Positions 43,699-52,966 of a DNA stretch of 64,000 bases are shown here, in pieces. The stretch comes from Hymenobacter properus (GTDB lineage: Bacteria; Bacteroidota; Bacteroidia; Cytophagales; Hymenobacteraceae). Under the pieces are notes generated by a model. That model did not search any database. It was given only the letters and a program-made list of their open reading frames with translations, and was not told the origin of the DNA. The stretch lies in contig NZ_JADQDP010000003.1 of the NCBI RefSeq assembly GCF_015694735.1, positions 744,001-808,000 on the forward strand, read 5' to 3'. Each line of letters begins with the position of its first letter. Within the stretch, counting starts at the first letter, position 1. The position numbers were made by a program, and so were the translations under genes.

Positions 43699-44603
43699 CA
43701 GGCCGCCGGGGTGCGCCGCCCGGCCACGTAGAGCAGGCTGGAGTACTGCCCCTCGTGCTGCTCGGCATATTGGTTCGACTTGTAGCCGGCCTTGAGCACC
43801 GTGAGCAGGCCGCCGGCGCGCTCGTTGCGGTGCTTTTCGCTCAGCATGCTCACGTAGTAGGCATCAAGCGGCATGGGCAGCGTTTGGCGGATGGCCAGCT
43901 TGTGCTTCTTGAGCAGCTGGGCCATGGTTTTGGGAGCGAAGTGGTAGAGGTGGCGGGGCACGTCGTAGGCGGCCCACAGCTCGCGGTAGTGCTGGGCGTC
44001 GAGGCTTTCCACGTTGGGCACGGCAATAAGCAGCACGCCGTCGGGCTTCAGCAAAGCCACCAGCTGGGCCAGGGTTTCATTCAGGGTGTGCACGTGTTCG
44101 AGCACGTGCCAGAGCGTAATCGCATCGAACGTTCCGGGCTGAAACTGTACCAGGCTTTCCTGCCCGATGGGCTGCCCCAAGCGCTGGCTGGCTTCCTCGC
44201 GGGCGCGGGTGTTGGGCTCGAGGCCGGCCACCTGCCAGCGCGCGGCCTTGGCGGCGGCCAAAAAGTGGCCTGTGCCGCAGCCGTAGTCCAGCAGCTTGCC
44301 CCGGCGCGGCGCCAGCTTGTTTAGCAAGCTCACCTTGCGGCGCATGGTGAAAAACCGCGCCACCTTGTAGGCCTGGTTCACGAAGCCCTGGGCCGCGCTG
44401 TTATGCGACACGTAGGCGTCCGACTCGTAGTATTTGCCGATTTCGGCCTCATTGGGCCGTGGGTTGGTGAACTGGAAGCCGCAGCCCGCGCACTGCACAA
44501 TGGCGAAGCTCTCGTGGCTCACCGTGCGGTCTTCCACCACCAGCTTGTTCTTAAAGTCGGTTTTGCCGCACACCGGGCAGGCCTCTAATCGTTCGTAGGA
44601 CAC
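43698..44603 (-). CDS. Class I SAM-dependent methyltransferase with N-terminal zinc ribbon
   Basis: A 301-residue methyltransferase of the UbiE/Methyltransf_23 type. The N-terminus has two Cys pairs (CPVCGKTDF and VQCAGCGFQFTNPRP) that can bind zinc. The SAM motif is LLDYGCGTGHFLAAAKAARW, followed by DAITLWHVLEHVHTLNETLAQ. This layout is found in sugar- and surface-polysaccharide-related methyltransferases as well as others; the substrate is unknown. It heads a coupled three-gene unit. Confidence 0.88.
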   Translation of the reverse strand: MSYERLEACPVCGKTDFKNKLVVEDRTVSHESFAIVQCAGCGFQFTNPRPNEAEIGKYYESDAYVSHNSAAQGFVNQAYKVARFFTMRRKVSLLNKLAPRRGKLLDYGCGTGHFLAAAKAARWQVAGLEPNTRAREEASQRLGQPIGQESLVQFQPGTFDAITLWHVLEHVHTLNETLAQLVALLKPDGVLLIAVPNVESLDAQHYRELWAAYDVPRHLYHFAPKTMAQLLKKHKLAIRQTLPMPLDAYYVSMLSEKHRNERAGGLLTVLKAGYKSNQYAEQHEGQYSSLLYVAGRRTPAA

Positions 44604-44628
44604 AGGCAGATGTTCAGACTATAAGCAA

Positions 44629-44654
44629 AGCAGCCCGCTGCAAGTCGGGCTGCT
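44629..44654. terminator. Hairpin upstream of the methyltransferase gene
   Basis: AGCAGCCCG / CGGGCTGCT arms around an 8-nt loop, with a short T-rich tail. It could end the mnmG unit on the minus strand. The next 180 bp (44655-44834) show no gene. Confidence 0.65.
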
Positions 44655-44834
44655 GTTTGTGTTGTACCAGCAAAAATAGGCTTTTAAGGCTACAGTAAGG
44701 CAGCGACCTGAATTACGGCCGACGGTCAATCACTTTTCGCTTGTTATTCCGAGGTTGCGATTGGGCAAGTTGGAAAGCGAATCAATTCGGTTCGATTGGA
44801 TTCGCCAGAGCGAGTCGGCGCGGTCAGAATCGAT

Positions 44835-45194
44835 TCATTCGGGGCTGCCCGGCGGCGGCTCGCCCACTGAGCTGCCGATTCCAAAAAGCACTGTTACCGG
44901 AAACATCGTTACCATGCAAAGCCCCAGGCCGAGACCAGCCCACAGCAACCAGACCAAGGCTGCGCTCCAGCGTCGGTGCCATAATTGATGCACCATGACC
45001 ACAAGGGCTAGCAGCCCTTGCATCAGCAGCAACGCCCAGCAAGCCAGCGCCAGCCAGTGCAGCCAAAAGTGATGTTCGGCAGACTGAAAATTGAAAAACA
45101 GCCAAATCAGCAGTCCGCACAAACCAAGCCCGTTGAATAGGGCCGTCCAAAACAGGAAGCGGGACCAGCGACTGCCCCCCGTTTCAGTTTTCAT
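44835..45194 (-). CDS. Small membrane protein coupled to mnmG
   Basis: A 119-residue protein with three hydrophobic helices (about 15-35, 42-70 and 80-103), His/Trp-rich between them (HHFWLHWLALACWALLL). Its ATG overlaps the mnmG stop by 4 nt, so it is translationally coupled. No family recognised. The C-terminus is EPPPGSPE. Confidence 0.65.
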   Translation of the reverse strand: MKTETGGSRWSRFLFWTALFNGLGLCGLLIWLFFNFQSAEHHFWLHWLALACWALLLMQGLLALVVMVHQLWHRRWSAALVWLLWAGLGLGLCMVTMFPVTVLFGIGSSVGEPPPGSPE

Positions 45195-47059
45195 CGGCCC
45201 AAATACACCATCAGCACCGACACGTCAGCCGGCGAGATGCCGCTAATGCGCGAGGCCTGCCCTATGGTTTCGGGCTGAATGCGCAGCAGCTTTTCGCGGG
45301 CCTCGTGCGAGAGGGCCGGCATGGCGCGGTAGTCGAGGCGACCCTGAATCACGAAGTTTTCCAGCTCCTGCATGCGCTCGGCCTGCTGCTGCTCCTTCTG
45401 CAGGTAGGTTTCGTACTTTATGTTGATGATGGCCTGCTCCAGCGCCTCGGCGTCGTAAGCGGCCAGGGCTTCGTCCAGCGCAGGCAGGGCACGGCGCAGG
45501 TCGGCCAGCTCCACGTTGGGGCGGCGCAGCAGGTTCACAGCGCGGGTTTTTTCGTGAATTTCGGCCGAGCCCAGTTCCACCATGAGCGGATTGATTTCGG
45601 CCGGCTCAATGGCGAATTTCTGGAACAGCGCGCCCACTTCGGCGGTCTGAGCCTCTTTCAGCCGCACGCGCTCCAAACGCTCATCCGAAGCCAGGCCCAG
45701 CTCGTGGCCCAGCGGGGTGAGGCGCAGGTCGGCGTTGTCCTGGCGCAGCAGAATGCGGTGCTCGGCGCGGCTCGTGAACATGCGATAAGGCTCGTCGGTG
45801 CCTTTGTTCACCAGGTCGTCGATGAGCACGCCGATGTAGGCCTCGCTACGCTTCAGCACGAAGGGCGCCTTGCCGTGCACTTTGTTGTGCGCGTTGATGC
45901 CGGCCATCAGGCCCTGGCAAGCAGCTTCTTCGTAGCCCGTGGTGCCGTTAATCTGGCCCGCGAAATAGAGGTTCTGCACGCGCTTAGTTTCGAGCGTAAG
46001 CGCCAACTGCGTGGGCGGGAAAAAGTCGTACTCGATGGCGTAACCGGGACGGAACATTTTGGCGTTCTCGAATCCTGCGATTTCGCGCAGTGCGCGGTAC
46101 TGCACATCCTCGGGCAGCGAACTACTGAAGCCGTTGATGTAGCATTCCACCGTGCTCCAGCCTTCGGGCTCCACAAAAATCTGGTGCCGGTCCTTGTCGG
46201 CAAAGCGGTTGATTTTGTCCTCCACGCTCGGGCAATAGCGCGGCCCCAGGCCCTTGATGCGGCCCTGGAACATGGGCGACTTCTCGAAGCCCTCGCGCAG
46301 GATGTCGTGCACCCGCTCGTTGGTATAGGTGATGTAGCAGGGGCGCTGCTGCGTAAGGCGCGGTGTATCGAGGTAGGAGAATTTGCTGGGCACCTCATCG
46401 CCGCCCTGCATCTCCATTTTGGAGTAATCAAGGCTGCGGCCGTCCACGCGGGGCGGGGTGCCCGTTTTCATGCGGCCCGATTCGAAACCCAGCTCCACTA
46501 GTTGCTCAGTGATGCCGCGGCTGCCCTTCTCGGCCGCGCGGCCGCCACCAAAATTCTTCTCACCGATGTGGATGAGGCCGTTCAGGAAGGTGCCATTGGT
46601 GAGCACCACCGACTTGCCCCGGAACTCGATGCCAAGCTGGGTTTTCACGCCCACAACCGCGTCGTTTTCCACCACAAGGCCGGTCACGGCTTCCTGCCAG
46701 AAATCCACGTTGGCGATGCCTTCCAGCGTCAGGCGCCACGCTTCGGCGAAGCGCATGCGGTCGCTCTGCGCGCGCGGGCTCCACATGGCGGGGCCCTTCG
46801 AGCGGTTCAGCATCCGAAACTGAATCATGGTCTGGTCGGTGATAATGCCCGACTGGCCGCCCAGCGCGTCGATTTCGCGCACAATCTGACCTTTGGCCAC
46901 GCCGCCCATGGCGGGGTTGCACGACATCTGGGCGATGGTGTTCATGTTCATCGTCACCAGCAGCACTTTCGAGCCGAGGTTAGCGGCAGCGGCAGCAGCT
47001 TCGCAACCGGCATGGCCCGCGCCCACTACAATGACGTCGTATTCTTCTTGCTGAAACAT
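45191..47059 (-). CDS. mnmG: tRNA uridine-5-carboxymethylaminomethyl modification enzyme MnmG (GidA)
   Basis: A 622-residue FAD enzyme that, with MnmE, places carboxymethylaminomethyl groups on wobble uridine 34 of certain tRNAs. It has the N-terminal dinucleotide fold (DVIVVGAGHAGCEAAAAAANLG), the motif MSCNPAMGGVAKGQIVREIDALGG and the C-terminal helical part ending RISGISPADVSVLMVYLGR. The length is typical. gidA often lies near the chromosome origin; here a parS-like palindrome lies 163 bp before its start. It overlaps the small membrane gene downstream. Confidence 0.97.
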   Translation of the reverse strand: MFQQEEYDVIVVGAGHAGCEAAAAAANLGSKVLLVTMNMNTIAQMSCNPAMGGVAKGQIVREIDALGGQSGIITDQTMIQFRMLNRSKGPAMWSPRAQSDRMRFAEAWRLTLEGIANVDFWQEAVTGLVVENDAVVGVKTQLGIEFRGKSVVLTNGTFLNGLIHIGEKNFGGGRAAEKGSRGITEQLVELGFESGRMKTGTPPRVDGRSLDYSKMEMQGGDEVPSKFSYLDTPRLTQQRPCYITYTNERVHDILREGFEKSPMFQGRIKGLGPRYCPSVEDKINRFADKDRHQIFVEPEGWSTVECYINGFSSSLPEDVQYRALREIAGFENAKMFRPGYAIEYDFFPPTQLALTLETKRVQNLYFAGQINGTTGYEEAACQGLMAGINAHNKVHGKAPFVLKRSEAYIGVLIDDLVNKGTDEPYRMFTSRAEHRILLRQDNADLRLTPLGHELGLASDERLERVRLKEAQTAEVGALFQKFAIEPAEINPLMVELGSAEIHEKTRAVNLLRRPNVELADLRRALPALDEALAAYDAEALEQAIINIKYETYLQKEQQQAERMQELENFVIQGRLDYRAMPALSHEAREKLLRIQPETIGQASRISGISPADVSVLMVYLGR

Positions 47060-47221
47060 ATAGCGTAGCGTCTCGCGAAGGTTAAAAGTTGAGTTTCGCC
47101 AAGGCGATAAAAGCTAGAACCAAGCTTTGCGAAACTTGATTTCAACTTGACGAAACCTTGCGCGAAAAAATGTCGGCCGCGCATTGACAACTACAAATTT
47201 ACGCAATTCGCGCCCGACGGC

Positions 47222-47237
47222 CGTTTCACGTGAAACG
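47222..47237. promoter_or_regulatory. ParB-binding parS-like palindrome
   Basis: CGTTTCACGTGAAACG, a perfect 16-bp palindrome whose 14-bp core GTTTCACGTGAAAC fits the parS consensus. It lies between mnmG and the arginyltransferase-like gene. Confidence 0.75.
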
Positions 47238-47274
47238 ACTTGCGGGTCTCAAACTTCACGTTAAGGCCAGTGAC

Positions 47275-48009
47275 TTAGCCGTTGCCTACCCCACCCTGCC
47301 AGTCCTCGGGCAGCCATTCGGCCAGCAGTTCGGCCGAATGAGCGTTGACCGTTTCCCAATCGAATGGCAGCCAGTAGCCCCGCACGTTGTCGAAAACCTC
47401 GGTGGCTCCGGCGCAGGCAAACAGCTTGTAGTCGAATTTCGGGTAGCCATGCACCAGGTAGCCAGGGTAGTAATAGTCGAACCCCAGGCGGCGGGCGCAC
47501 TCGGTTTTGAGCAGCATCAGGTACTTGCCGAGGCTGTGCTGCCGGTAGGCTGGGTCGTAGAAATTGAGGATGCCGGCCAGGGTGCGCTCGCCGCAGTCGA
47601 AGACGCCAGCAGCTATCAAGCGCCCCTCGTCGCGCAACTCAATGACCTGGGTATTGAAGACATTGTGGGCTTCGCCGCCTAGCAGCACGGCTTCTATCGT
47701 GGGGGCCGCGTCGAAGTTGATGGAGGCGCGGTAGCGGGCGTATAGCCCTTCGTATTCCTCGGTGAGGCGGAACGGGCGGACGGTGGCTACAAACCGGGCA
47801 TTGCGACGCAGCAGCCGGCGCTGCTCCGGGCCCCAAGCCACGCGGCTCAGGTCGAGCCGCAGCCAGTGGGTCGTGTAGAGGCGGCCCGCGAAGGGCACGA
47901 AGTGGCAGGTAAACAGCTCCTGCTGCATGCGGTAGTAGCCCTGGGCGAGGTAAAAATCCAGGGCATCGCCGCGAATAATGGGTTGCTCGGCAGAAGAGGA
48001 CGCAGACAT
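47275..48009 (-). CDS. Arginyl/leucyl-tRNA-protein transferase-like protein
   Basis: A 244-residue GNAT-fold protein. The C-terminal part, YYYPGYLVHGYPKFDYKLF, resembles the ATE/Bpt signature of aminoacyl-tRNA-protein transferases, and SLGKYLMLLKTECARRLG is the acyl-donor binding stretch. Such enzymes add Arg or Leu to protein N-termini to mark them for ClpS/ClpAP decay. It lacks the usual N-terminal Cys cluster of eukaryotic ATE1, so substrate use is uncertain. Confidence 0.78.
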   Translation of the reverse strand: MSASSSAEQPIIRGDALDFYLAQGYYRMQQELFTCHFVPFAGRLYTTHWLRLDLSRVAWGPEQRRLLRRNARFVATVRPFRLTEEYEGLYARYRASINFDAAPTIEAVLLGGEAHNVFNTQVIELRDEGRLIAAGVFDCGERTLAGILNFYDPAYRQHSLGKYLMLLKTECARRLGFDYYYPGYLVHGYPKFDYKLFACAGATEVFDNVRGYWLPFDWETVNAHSAELLAEWLPEDWQGGVGNG

Positions 48010-48032
48010 GAAAAACGGACAGGTCTAAAATC

Positions 48033-48069
48033 AGAACGTCATGCTGCGACAAGCGCAACATGACGTTCT
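48033..48069. repeat. Minimal family-A hairpin
   Basis: AGAACGTCATG and CATGACGTTCT, perfect 11-bp outer arms around a 15-nt middle. Only the outer ends of family A are kept. Confidence 0.7.
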
Positions 48070-48100
48070 ATCAATCTTAAATCAGCAAACAAAGGCCGCG

Positions 48101-48598
48101 CTAAAAAGTGCGCAACGACAGGCAGTCATCTTCTTTTTTGCGCATGGCCGTTTGGCTCAGCAGGTCTTTGTCGTGGTAGCCGAGCAGGTGCAGCACGCCG
48201 TGAATCATGACGCGGTGCAGCTCGTCGCGGAAGCTGATGCCGAGGTCCTGGGCGTTGTCGCGCACGCGCTCCACGCTGATGAAGATGTCGCCCTCCAGGA
48301 TATCGGCGTCGTCCGAATTGTCGAAGGTGATGACGTCAGTCAACGTGTCGTGGTCGAGGTACTCCACGTTAAGCCGGTGCAGGTAGTCGTCGGAGCAAAA
48401 GATGTAGGTGAGCTGCACGATGCGGTGCTCGTGCACCCGCGCCACGCGCTCAATCCAGCCAATCAGCTCCTCGGCGTCCGACAGCTCAAACTCGGGCACG
48501 TCTTCCACCATGAACTCGATGCCGGGGGCCTCGTGGTGGAGCTCGCCGGGCGGGAACGACTCGTGGTGGGGCGGGCCCATCGGCGGGGTGCTCATCAT
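48101..48598 (-). CDS. ybeY: rRNA maturation RNase YbeY
   Basis: A 165-residue metal-dependent RNase with the family motif HRVMIHGVLHLLGYHDKD, where three histidines bind zinc. ILEGDIFISVERVRDNA is also typical. YbeY trims the 3' end of 16S rRNA and takes part in ribosome quality control. The N-terminus is somewhat longer than E. coli's. The 5' end is close to an anti-sigma-factor-like gene. Confidence 0.94.
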   Translation of the reverse strand: MMSTPPMGPPHHESFPPGELHHEAPGIEFMVEDVPEFELSDAEELIGWIERVARVHEHRIVQLTYIFCSDDYLHRLNVEYLDHDTLTDVITFDNSDDADILEGDIFISVERVRDNAQDLGISFRDELHRVMIHGVLHLLGYHDKDLLSQTAMRKKEDDCLSLRTF

Positions 48599-48614
48599 GG
48601 CAATTCAGGCAGCT

Positions 48615-49061
48615 TTAGGCGGCAATATGGTCGGCAGTCGAGGCTTCGCCGGTAGGCGCGGACGCCAGCTGGAAGGTGAGCAGCACGCGGCGGCCCTCCT
48701 TGCTGAACTCCACCTCATCGGCCAGATGGCGGATGAGGAAGATGCCGCGACCGCCGGGGTTTTCCAGGTTTTCGGGGGCCGTGGGGTCGTCGAGGTTGTC
48801 GTAGTTGAAGCCCGTGCCCTCGTCTTCGATTTCGAATTTGAGCTGCTGGGGCTCCACGTACAGCGACAGGTACACGTTCTTGTCCTTGTCGAACTTGTTG
48901 CCGTGGCGAATGGCGTTGTTCACCGCTTCGGTCACGGCCACCATGATATTGCCGTAGATATCGTCCTCAATCTGAAAGGTATCCTTCGAGTTATCGATGA
49001 AACTTTCGACCACGCGGATATTCTCGACGAGCGACGGAATCTGAATTTTTACCTGCTTCAT
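48615..49061 (-). CDS. Anti-sigma-factor-type serine kinase (HATPase_c)
   Basis: A 148-residue GHKL ATPase of the RsbW/SpoIIAB group, starting at 49061 (MKQVKIQIPSLVENIR). The N box is VAVTEAVNNAIRHGNKFD; the G1 and G2 boxes are FEIEDEGTGFNYDNLDD and NPGGRGIFLIRHLADEV. These proteins bind and phosphorylate anti-anti-sigma factors in stress-response switches. No partner gene is adjacent. A longer frame to 49136 is less likely. Confidence 0.88.
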   Translation of the reverse strand: MKQVKIQIPSLVENIRVVESFIDNSKDTFQIEDDIYGNIMVAVTEAVNNAIRHGNKFDKDKNVYLSLYVEPQQLKFEIEDEGTGFNYDNLDDPTAPENLENPGGRGIFLIRHLADEVEFSKEGRRVLLTFQLASAPTGEASTADHIAA

Positions 49062-49227
49062 AAGGCGGTTTACTAGGAAGGGCGGCGGCAAGTTAAGCGG
49101 GCGGCAAAAATAGTCTTTTAAATGGCAAACCGCCACAAGAATTTACGCCGCCCAGCTGGAAAGGATTTGGGCAGATTGCTAAACAGTTAACGAAAGGCCG
49201 GCCAATTTGGATGAGCCGGCTGCCCGG

Positions 49228-52200
49228 CTATTTGATTTTCTGGAAGTACTCGCCCACCTCGCGTTGGTAGTACGGGGTCAGGTTCGGGGGGGTACTACGT
49301 AGTAATTCGGTCTGGCGTTCCTTGGGCGCCTTGTATTTATCGAACGCCGGCGGAAAAACCGGGGGTTTATACTGAGCCGCTTGCGCCTCGCGCTTAGTGT
49401 CTTGGTCGCGCTCCCGGGCCGATTTCTCCACTTCCAGCAGGCGGGTGAGGATTTGCTGCTGCCGCAGGATGGTTTCTTCCGTGAGGCGCTTGTTCACGAG
49501 GTCGGTTTCGGTTTGCTCCATCATTTTCTTAAGCTCGCCCGTGCCGCCCCCGCCCTGGTCGCCCTTGCCGTCTTTGCCATTCTGGCCGCCCTCCTTGCCG
49601 TCCTTGCCTTCTTTGCCGTTCTTGTCCTGGCCCTGGCCGGGCTGGCCTTGTCCACCCTGGCCGCTTTGGCCTTGGGCGCCGCCGGGCTTGCCCTGGCCCT
49701 GTTGCAGCTTGTCGAGCTGCTGCATGGCTTGGCGTAGCATCTGCTGCTGGGCAGCCAGCTTGGCCAATTCTTCGCTCATGGCCCGGCCGCTTTTGCCGCT
49801 CTGCGAGAGCTTCTGAATCTGCTCGTTGAGCTGCTGCTGCATCTTGCCCATGCTGCCGGGGCCGGGCTTGCTGCCTTGCCCTTGGCCCTGCCCTTTGCCT
49901 TTTTTCTTGCCCTTGCCGGGCTTGCCGTCGCCCTGCTGGGGCTGGCCTTTGCCGGCCTGCTGCTCTTGCTGCATCTGTTGCAGGGAGCCTTGCAGCATCA
50001 GGGCCAGGTTGTTCATGCTGGTCATGGCCTGCTGTTCGGTGGCGGTGGCGCGGACCAGGTCGCGCTGCTGGATGTGGGTAAGCGACTCGTCCATGCGGCC
50101 GTTCATCTCGCCCACTTCGCGCGTCACGAAGCTCTGAATCTTGGGCTCCTTCTTGGCCAGGGCGTAGAGGGAATCCTGAATGATTTTGGCGTCGTCGCGC
50201 AGCTTGCGCTGGGTCTGGCCCAGCTGCACGAAGCGGGGGTCACTCTGGTCTACTTTGCGGAATTCCTTCATCAGGTTTTCCTGGTCGAAGCTCAGGGTGA
50301 GCAGGTTTTCGAGGATGTCGCGCAGGTCGTCGATGTTCTGTTGGGCCTGGTCGCTCTCCTCCTCGCTCATCTGGTCGCGCATTTTCTGCGCCATCTTCTT
50401 CATGCGCTGGGCGGCGTTTTTCTGCTTGGCTGAGGCCTTGGAGTTCTGGTTTTTACTGAGACTCTGCTGGCTTTCCTGCATATCCTGGTCGGTCTGCTCC
50501 TGCTCGGGCTTCTGCTCGTCCATGCCGTTCTGGTTATCGAGCTCCTTGTCCATCTGCTTAAGGTCCTGCAAGTCCTTTTTCAGTTCCTCGAATTCCTTCT
50601 GGTTTTCGGCCTGTTCCTGCTTCAGCTGCTCCTGCTTGGCCTTTTGCTCCTGGTTCGAGAGCTTGTTGTCGGGGTTTTCCTTGTCGTTCTGGGCAGTTTT
50701 TTCAGCCAGCTTTTCTTCGGCTTTGGCCAGCTCATCGAGCTTATTGGCGGTTTCCTCAGCTTTCTGCTCCAGCTGCATCTGCTTGAACATTTCGAGCGCG
50801 CGGTCCAGCTCCTTTTGCAGGGTGTCTTCCTTGTTTTCGAGCTGCTGGAGCAGCTTCTGCATCTCTGCGTCGGGCTGTTTCTGCTCTTCCAGCAGCTTTT
50901 TCAGCTTGTCGTAGAGCTTCTTGGTTTCGGGGTCGAGCAGGTCGGCCATCAGCTTTTTCAGCTCCTCGGCTTTCTTAGCCAGCTCCTCGCTTTTGGGGTT
51001 GGCCTGGTCCTGCTTCTGCTGCAGCTGCTCGAACATCTTCTGCATCTGCTCCATCTGCTGGTTCATCTGGTTCTTTTGGTCCAGCATGTTTTCCAGCTGC
51101 TTGCGGTCCTGGAAGCTCAGGTCGCGCTTGGTTTTGAGCTTGTCCTGGGTTTTGGCCAGCTCGCGCTCCAGCTTCTCGCTTTGCTTAGCGGCCTGGCTCA
51201 TCTGGCTGGCCACCGACTGCGCCTGGGCCTGCAGCTCCTGTTTCAGCTCGCGGCGGCTGGGCAGGCGGAACTCGGCCGGGCGGGTGCGGGTGGCCTTGGG
51301 GCCGTGCACGCCGTCGTTGTCCCAGGCCTCCACGTAGTATTCGAGGCGGTCGCCGGGCTGCAGGTTCAGCGGGTTCAGGTTCCAGGTGTAGGCGTAAGTG
51401 CCGGCGCTCTCGCGGGGCAGGCCCAGCGGCGTGGCGCCCTGGCGGACGGGCGCGGCGTTGGGACCCTGGCCGGCGCGGCGCAGAGCGTAGTGTAGCTCCA
51501 GGCGGGTGAGGCCGTAGTCGTCGCGCACGGTGCCACCCAGGGCCAGATAGCGGCGCGTCACGGTGTCGGCAAAGGCTTCCAGCGTGAGCGTGGGGGCCAA
51601 ATCGGGCACGGCCGTGAGCTGGTAGGAAATGGGGTCGCGGTTGAGGCTGGCCGGGTTTTTCAGGCGCAGCAGGTAGGGCTGCGAGCGCATGATGCGCCGC
51701 TCAGCCACGAAGGTGCCGTCGTCGCCGGTAGCGGCCAGGGTTTCGTCGGGGTTCTGGAACACCAGGGCCAGCTCGTCGGTGGCGGCGGTGGCAAATTCCC
51801 AGCGCACCGTGCTGCCCTCGGGCACCGTCAGGTTGCCGCCGTTCTCGATGGTTTCGGCCTCCTTGCCGGTGTAGGCGGGATAGGTGACGCGGACTTTGAA
51901 GTCGCGTAGGTTGGGCCGTTCCAGCACCGTGAGCTGGTACTCGGGCGAGGCAAACCCGGCACCTTTTAACTGAAATGTCACGTCGCCCTGGGGCTGCTCG
52001 AAGGTGTAGCGGAACTGGTCGCCCCGGCCCGCCACCTTGCTCAGCTTACGCTCGCCGTCCTCGAATGCAATGCTCACGTCGGCCGGCAACGCCTGACCGG
52101 CCACGCCCACGTCCAGCGTAAAATCTTCGCCCTTGAATGCGGTCAGCTTAGGGTTTTTAATCAGAAACTGAAACGGCGCCGGCGGTGAGTAGGCCCGTTT

Positions 52201-52794
52201 GTAGTGCCAGATGCGCTCGGTGCCCTGCACCAGAAAGCTGGGGTAAAAAGCCAGCAGCAGCAACAGCACGGCGGCCGGTATGGCCGCATACTTCCATAGC
52301 GGCTTGCTCTGCTGCTGAATGTCTATGCCTTTGGCGAAGGAGATGTTGCCCATCTGGGCGGCGCGCTGCTCCAGGCTGGCGGCAATCAGGGCGTTGTCGC
52401 GGGCTTGGCCTTGCAGCTGCAGGGCATTCAGCAGGCGGTCCTGCACTTCCGGAAACAACTCCCCTACCCGGCGTGCGGCCTGCTCGTCGCTCAGCAGCCG
52501 GCGCAGGTTGGTGAGGGCCGCCAGCGGCGTCCAAATCCAGCGGATAAAGCTGTAGATGGTGAGGCCTATGAAACCGAACAGCAGCCCGGCCCGCACCACT
52601 GTGGGCAGGTACAGGAAGTATTCAAGGCCGTTGAACACCACAAAAAAGCTCAACAGCAGGGTGCCCGCTACCAGCCCGCCCCGCACCAGCAGGTTGAGGT
52701 AAAATTTGCGCTTGAAGGCTTCCAGCTCCGTGCGCACCCGCGCCAGCGCGGGGTACTCGGTGGCCGTAGCGCCTTGCTCTATCATCACCGCCAT
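49228..52794 (-). CDS. DUF4175-family membrane protein with long coiled coil
   Basis: A 1188-residue protein. The N-terminal third has three membrane helices (GTLLLSFFVVFNGLEYFLY, AGLLFGFIGLTIYSFIRWI, then AAIPAAVLLLLLAFYPSFL) and Ig-like domains. Residues about 510-900 form a Gln/Glu/Lys-rich coiled coil, and the next part is a Gly/Gln/Lys-rich low-complexity stretch. The family is DUF4175, common in Bacteroidota and alphaproteobacteria, with unknown role; it probably bridges the envelope. It has its own gene-free flanks. Confidence 0.88.
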   Translation of the reverse strand: MAVMIEQGATATEYPALARVRTELEAFKRKFYLNLLVRGGLVAGTLLLSFFVVFNGLEYFLYLPTVVRAGLLFGFIGLTIYSFIRWIWTPLAALTNLRRLLSDEQAARRVGELFPEVQDRLLNALQLQGQARDNALIAASLEQRAAQMGNISFAKGIDIQQQSKPLWKYAAIPAAVLLLLLAFYPSFLVQGTERIWHYKRAYSPPAPFQFLIKNPKLTAFKGEDFTLDVGVAGQALPADVSIAFEDGERKLSKVAGRGDQFRYTFEQPQGDVTFQLKGAGFASPEYQLTVLERPNLRDFKVRVTYPAYTGKEAETIENGGNLTVPEGSTVRWEFATAATDELALVFQNPDETLAATGDDGTFVAERRIMRSQPYLLRLKNPASLNRDPISYQLTAVPDLAPTLTLEAFADTVTRRYLALGGTVRDDYGLTRLELHYALRRAGQGPNAAPVRQGATPLGLPRESAGTYAYTWNLNPLNLQPGDRLEYYVEAWDNDGVHGPKATRTRPAEFRLPSRRELKQELQAQAQSVASQMSQAAKQSEKLERELAKTQDKLKTKRDLSFQDRKQLENMLDQKNQMNQQMEQMQKMFEQLQQKQDQANPKSEELAKKAEELKKLMADLLDPETKKLYDKLKKLLEEQKQPDAEMQKLLQQLENKEDTLQKELDRALEMFKQMQLEQKAEETANKLDELAKAEEKLAEKTAQNDKENPDNKLSNQEQKAKQEQLKQEQAENQKEFEELKKDLQDLKQMDKELDNQNGMDEQKPEQEQTDQDMQESQQSLSKNQNSKASAKQKNAAQRMKKMAQKMRDQMSEEESDQAQQNIDDLRDILENLLTLSFDQENLMKEFRKVDQSDPRFVQLGQTQRKLRDDAKIIQDSLYALAKKEPKIQSFVTREVGEMNGRMDESLTHIQQRDLVRATATEQQAMTSMNNLALMLQGSLQQMQQEQQAGKGQPQQGDGKPGKGKKKGKGQGQGQGSKPGPGSMGKMQQQLNEQIQKLSQSGKSGRAMSEELAKLAAQQQMLRQAMQQLDKLQQGQGKPGGAQGQSGQGGQGQPGQGQDKNGKEGKDGKEGGQNGKDGKGDQGGGGTGELKKMMEQTETDLVNKRLTEETILRQQQILTRLLEVEKSARERDQDTKREAQAAQYKPPVFPPAFDKYKAPKERQTELLRSTPPNLTPYYQREVGEYFQKIK

Positions 52795-52867
52795 AAATCA
52801 ATTCTTAGTCGGGAAAGATACATCAACGGCGGGGTGCTTGGTTCGATGTAGCGAAGCCAAGGCAACA

Positions 52868-52958
52868 TCTGTCATCCTGAGCGCAGCGAAGGACCTTCTC
52901 ACGGCTGAACAAGTCGTTGTCACGTGAGAAGGTCCTTCGCTGCGCTCAGGATAACAGA
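52868..52958. repeat. Family-B hairpin element (gene-free)
   Basis: Arms 52868-52902 and 52924-52958 with core GTCATCCTGAGCGCAGCGAA, spacer 21 nt. Confidence 0.85.
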
Positions 52959-52966
52959 CACGTCCG

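Noticed and set aside
44755..44840. GGTTCGATTGGATTC region reminiscent of a tRNA T-loop
   Set aside because: No cloverleaf could be folded around it; no acceptor or anticodon stem. I saw no tRNA or rRNA gene in the window.
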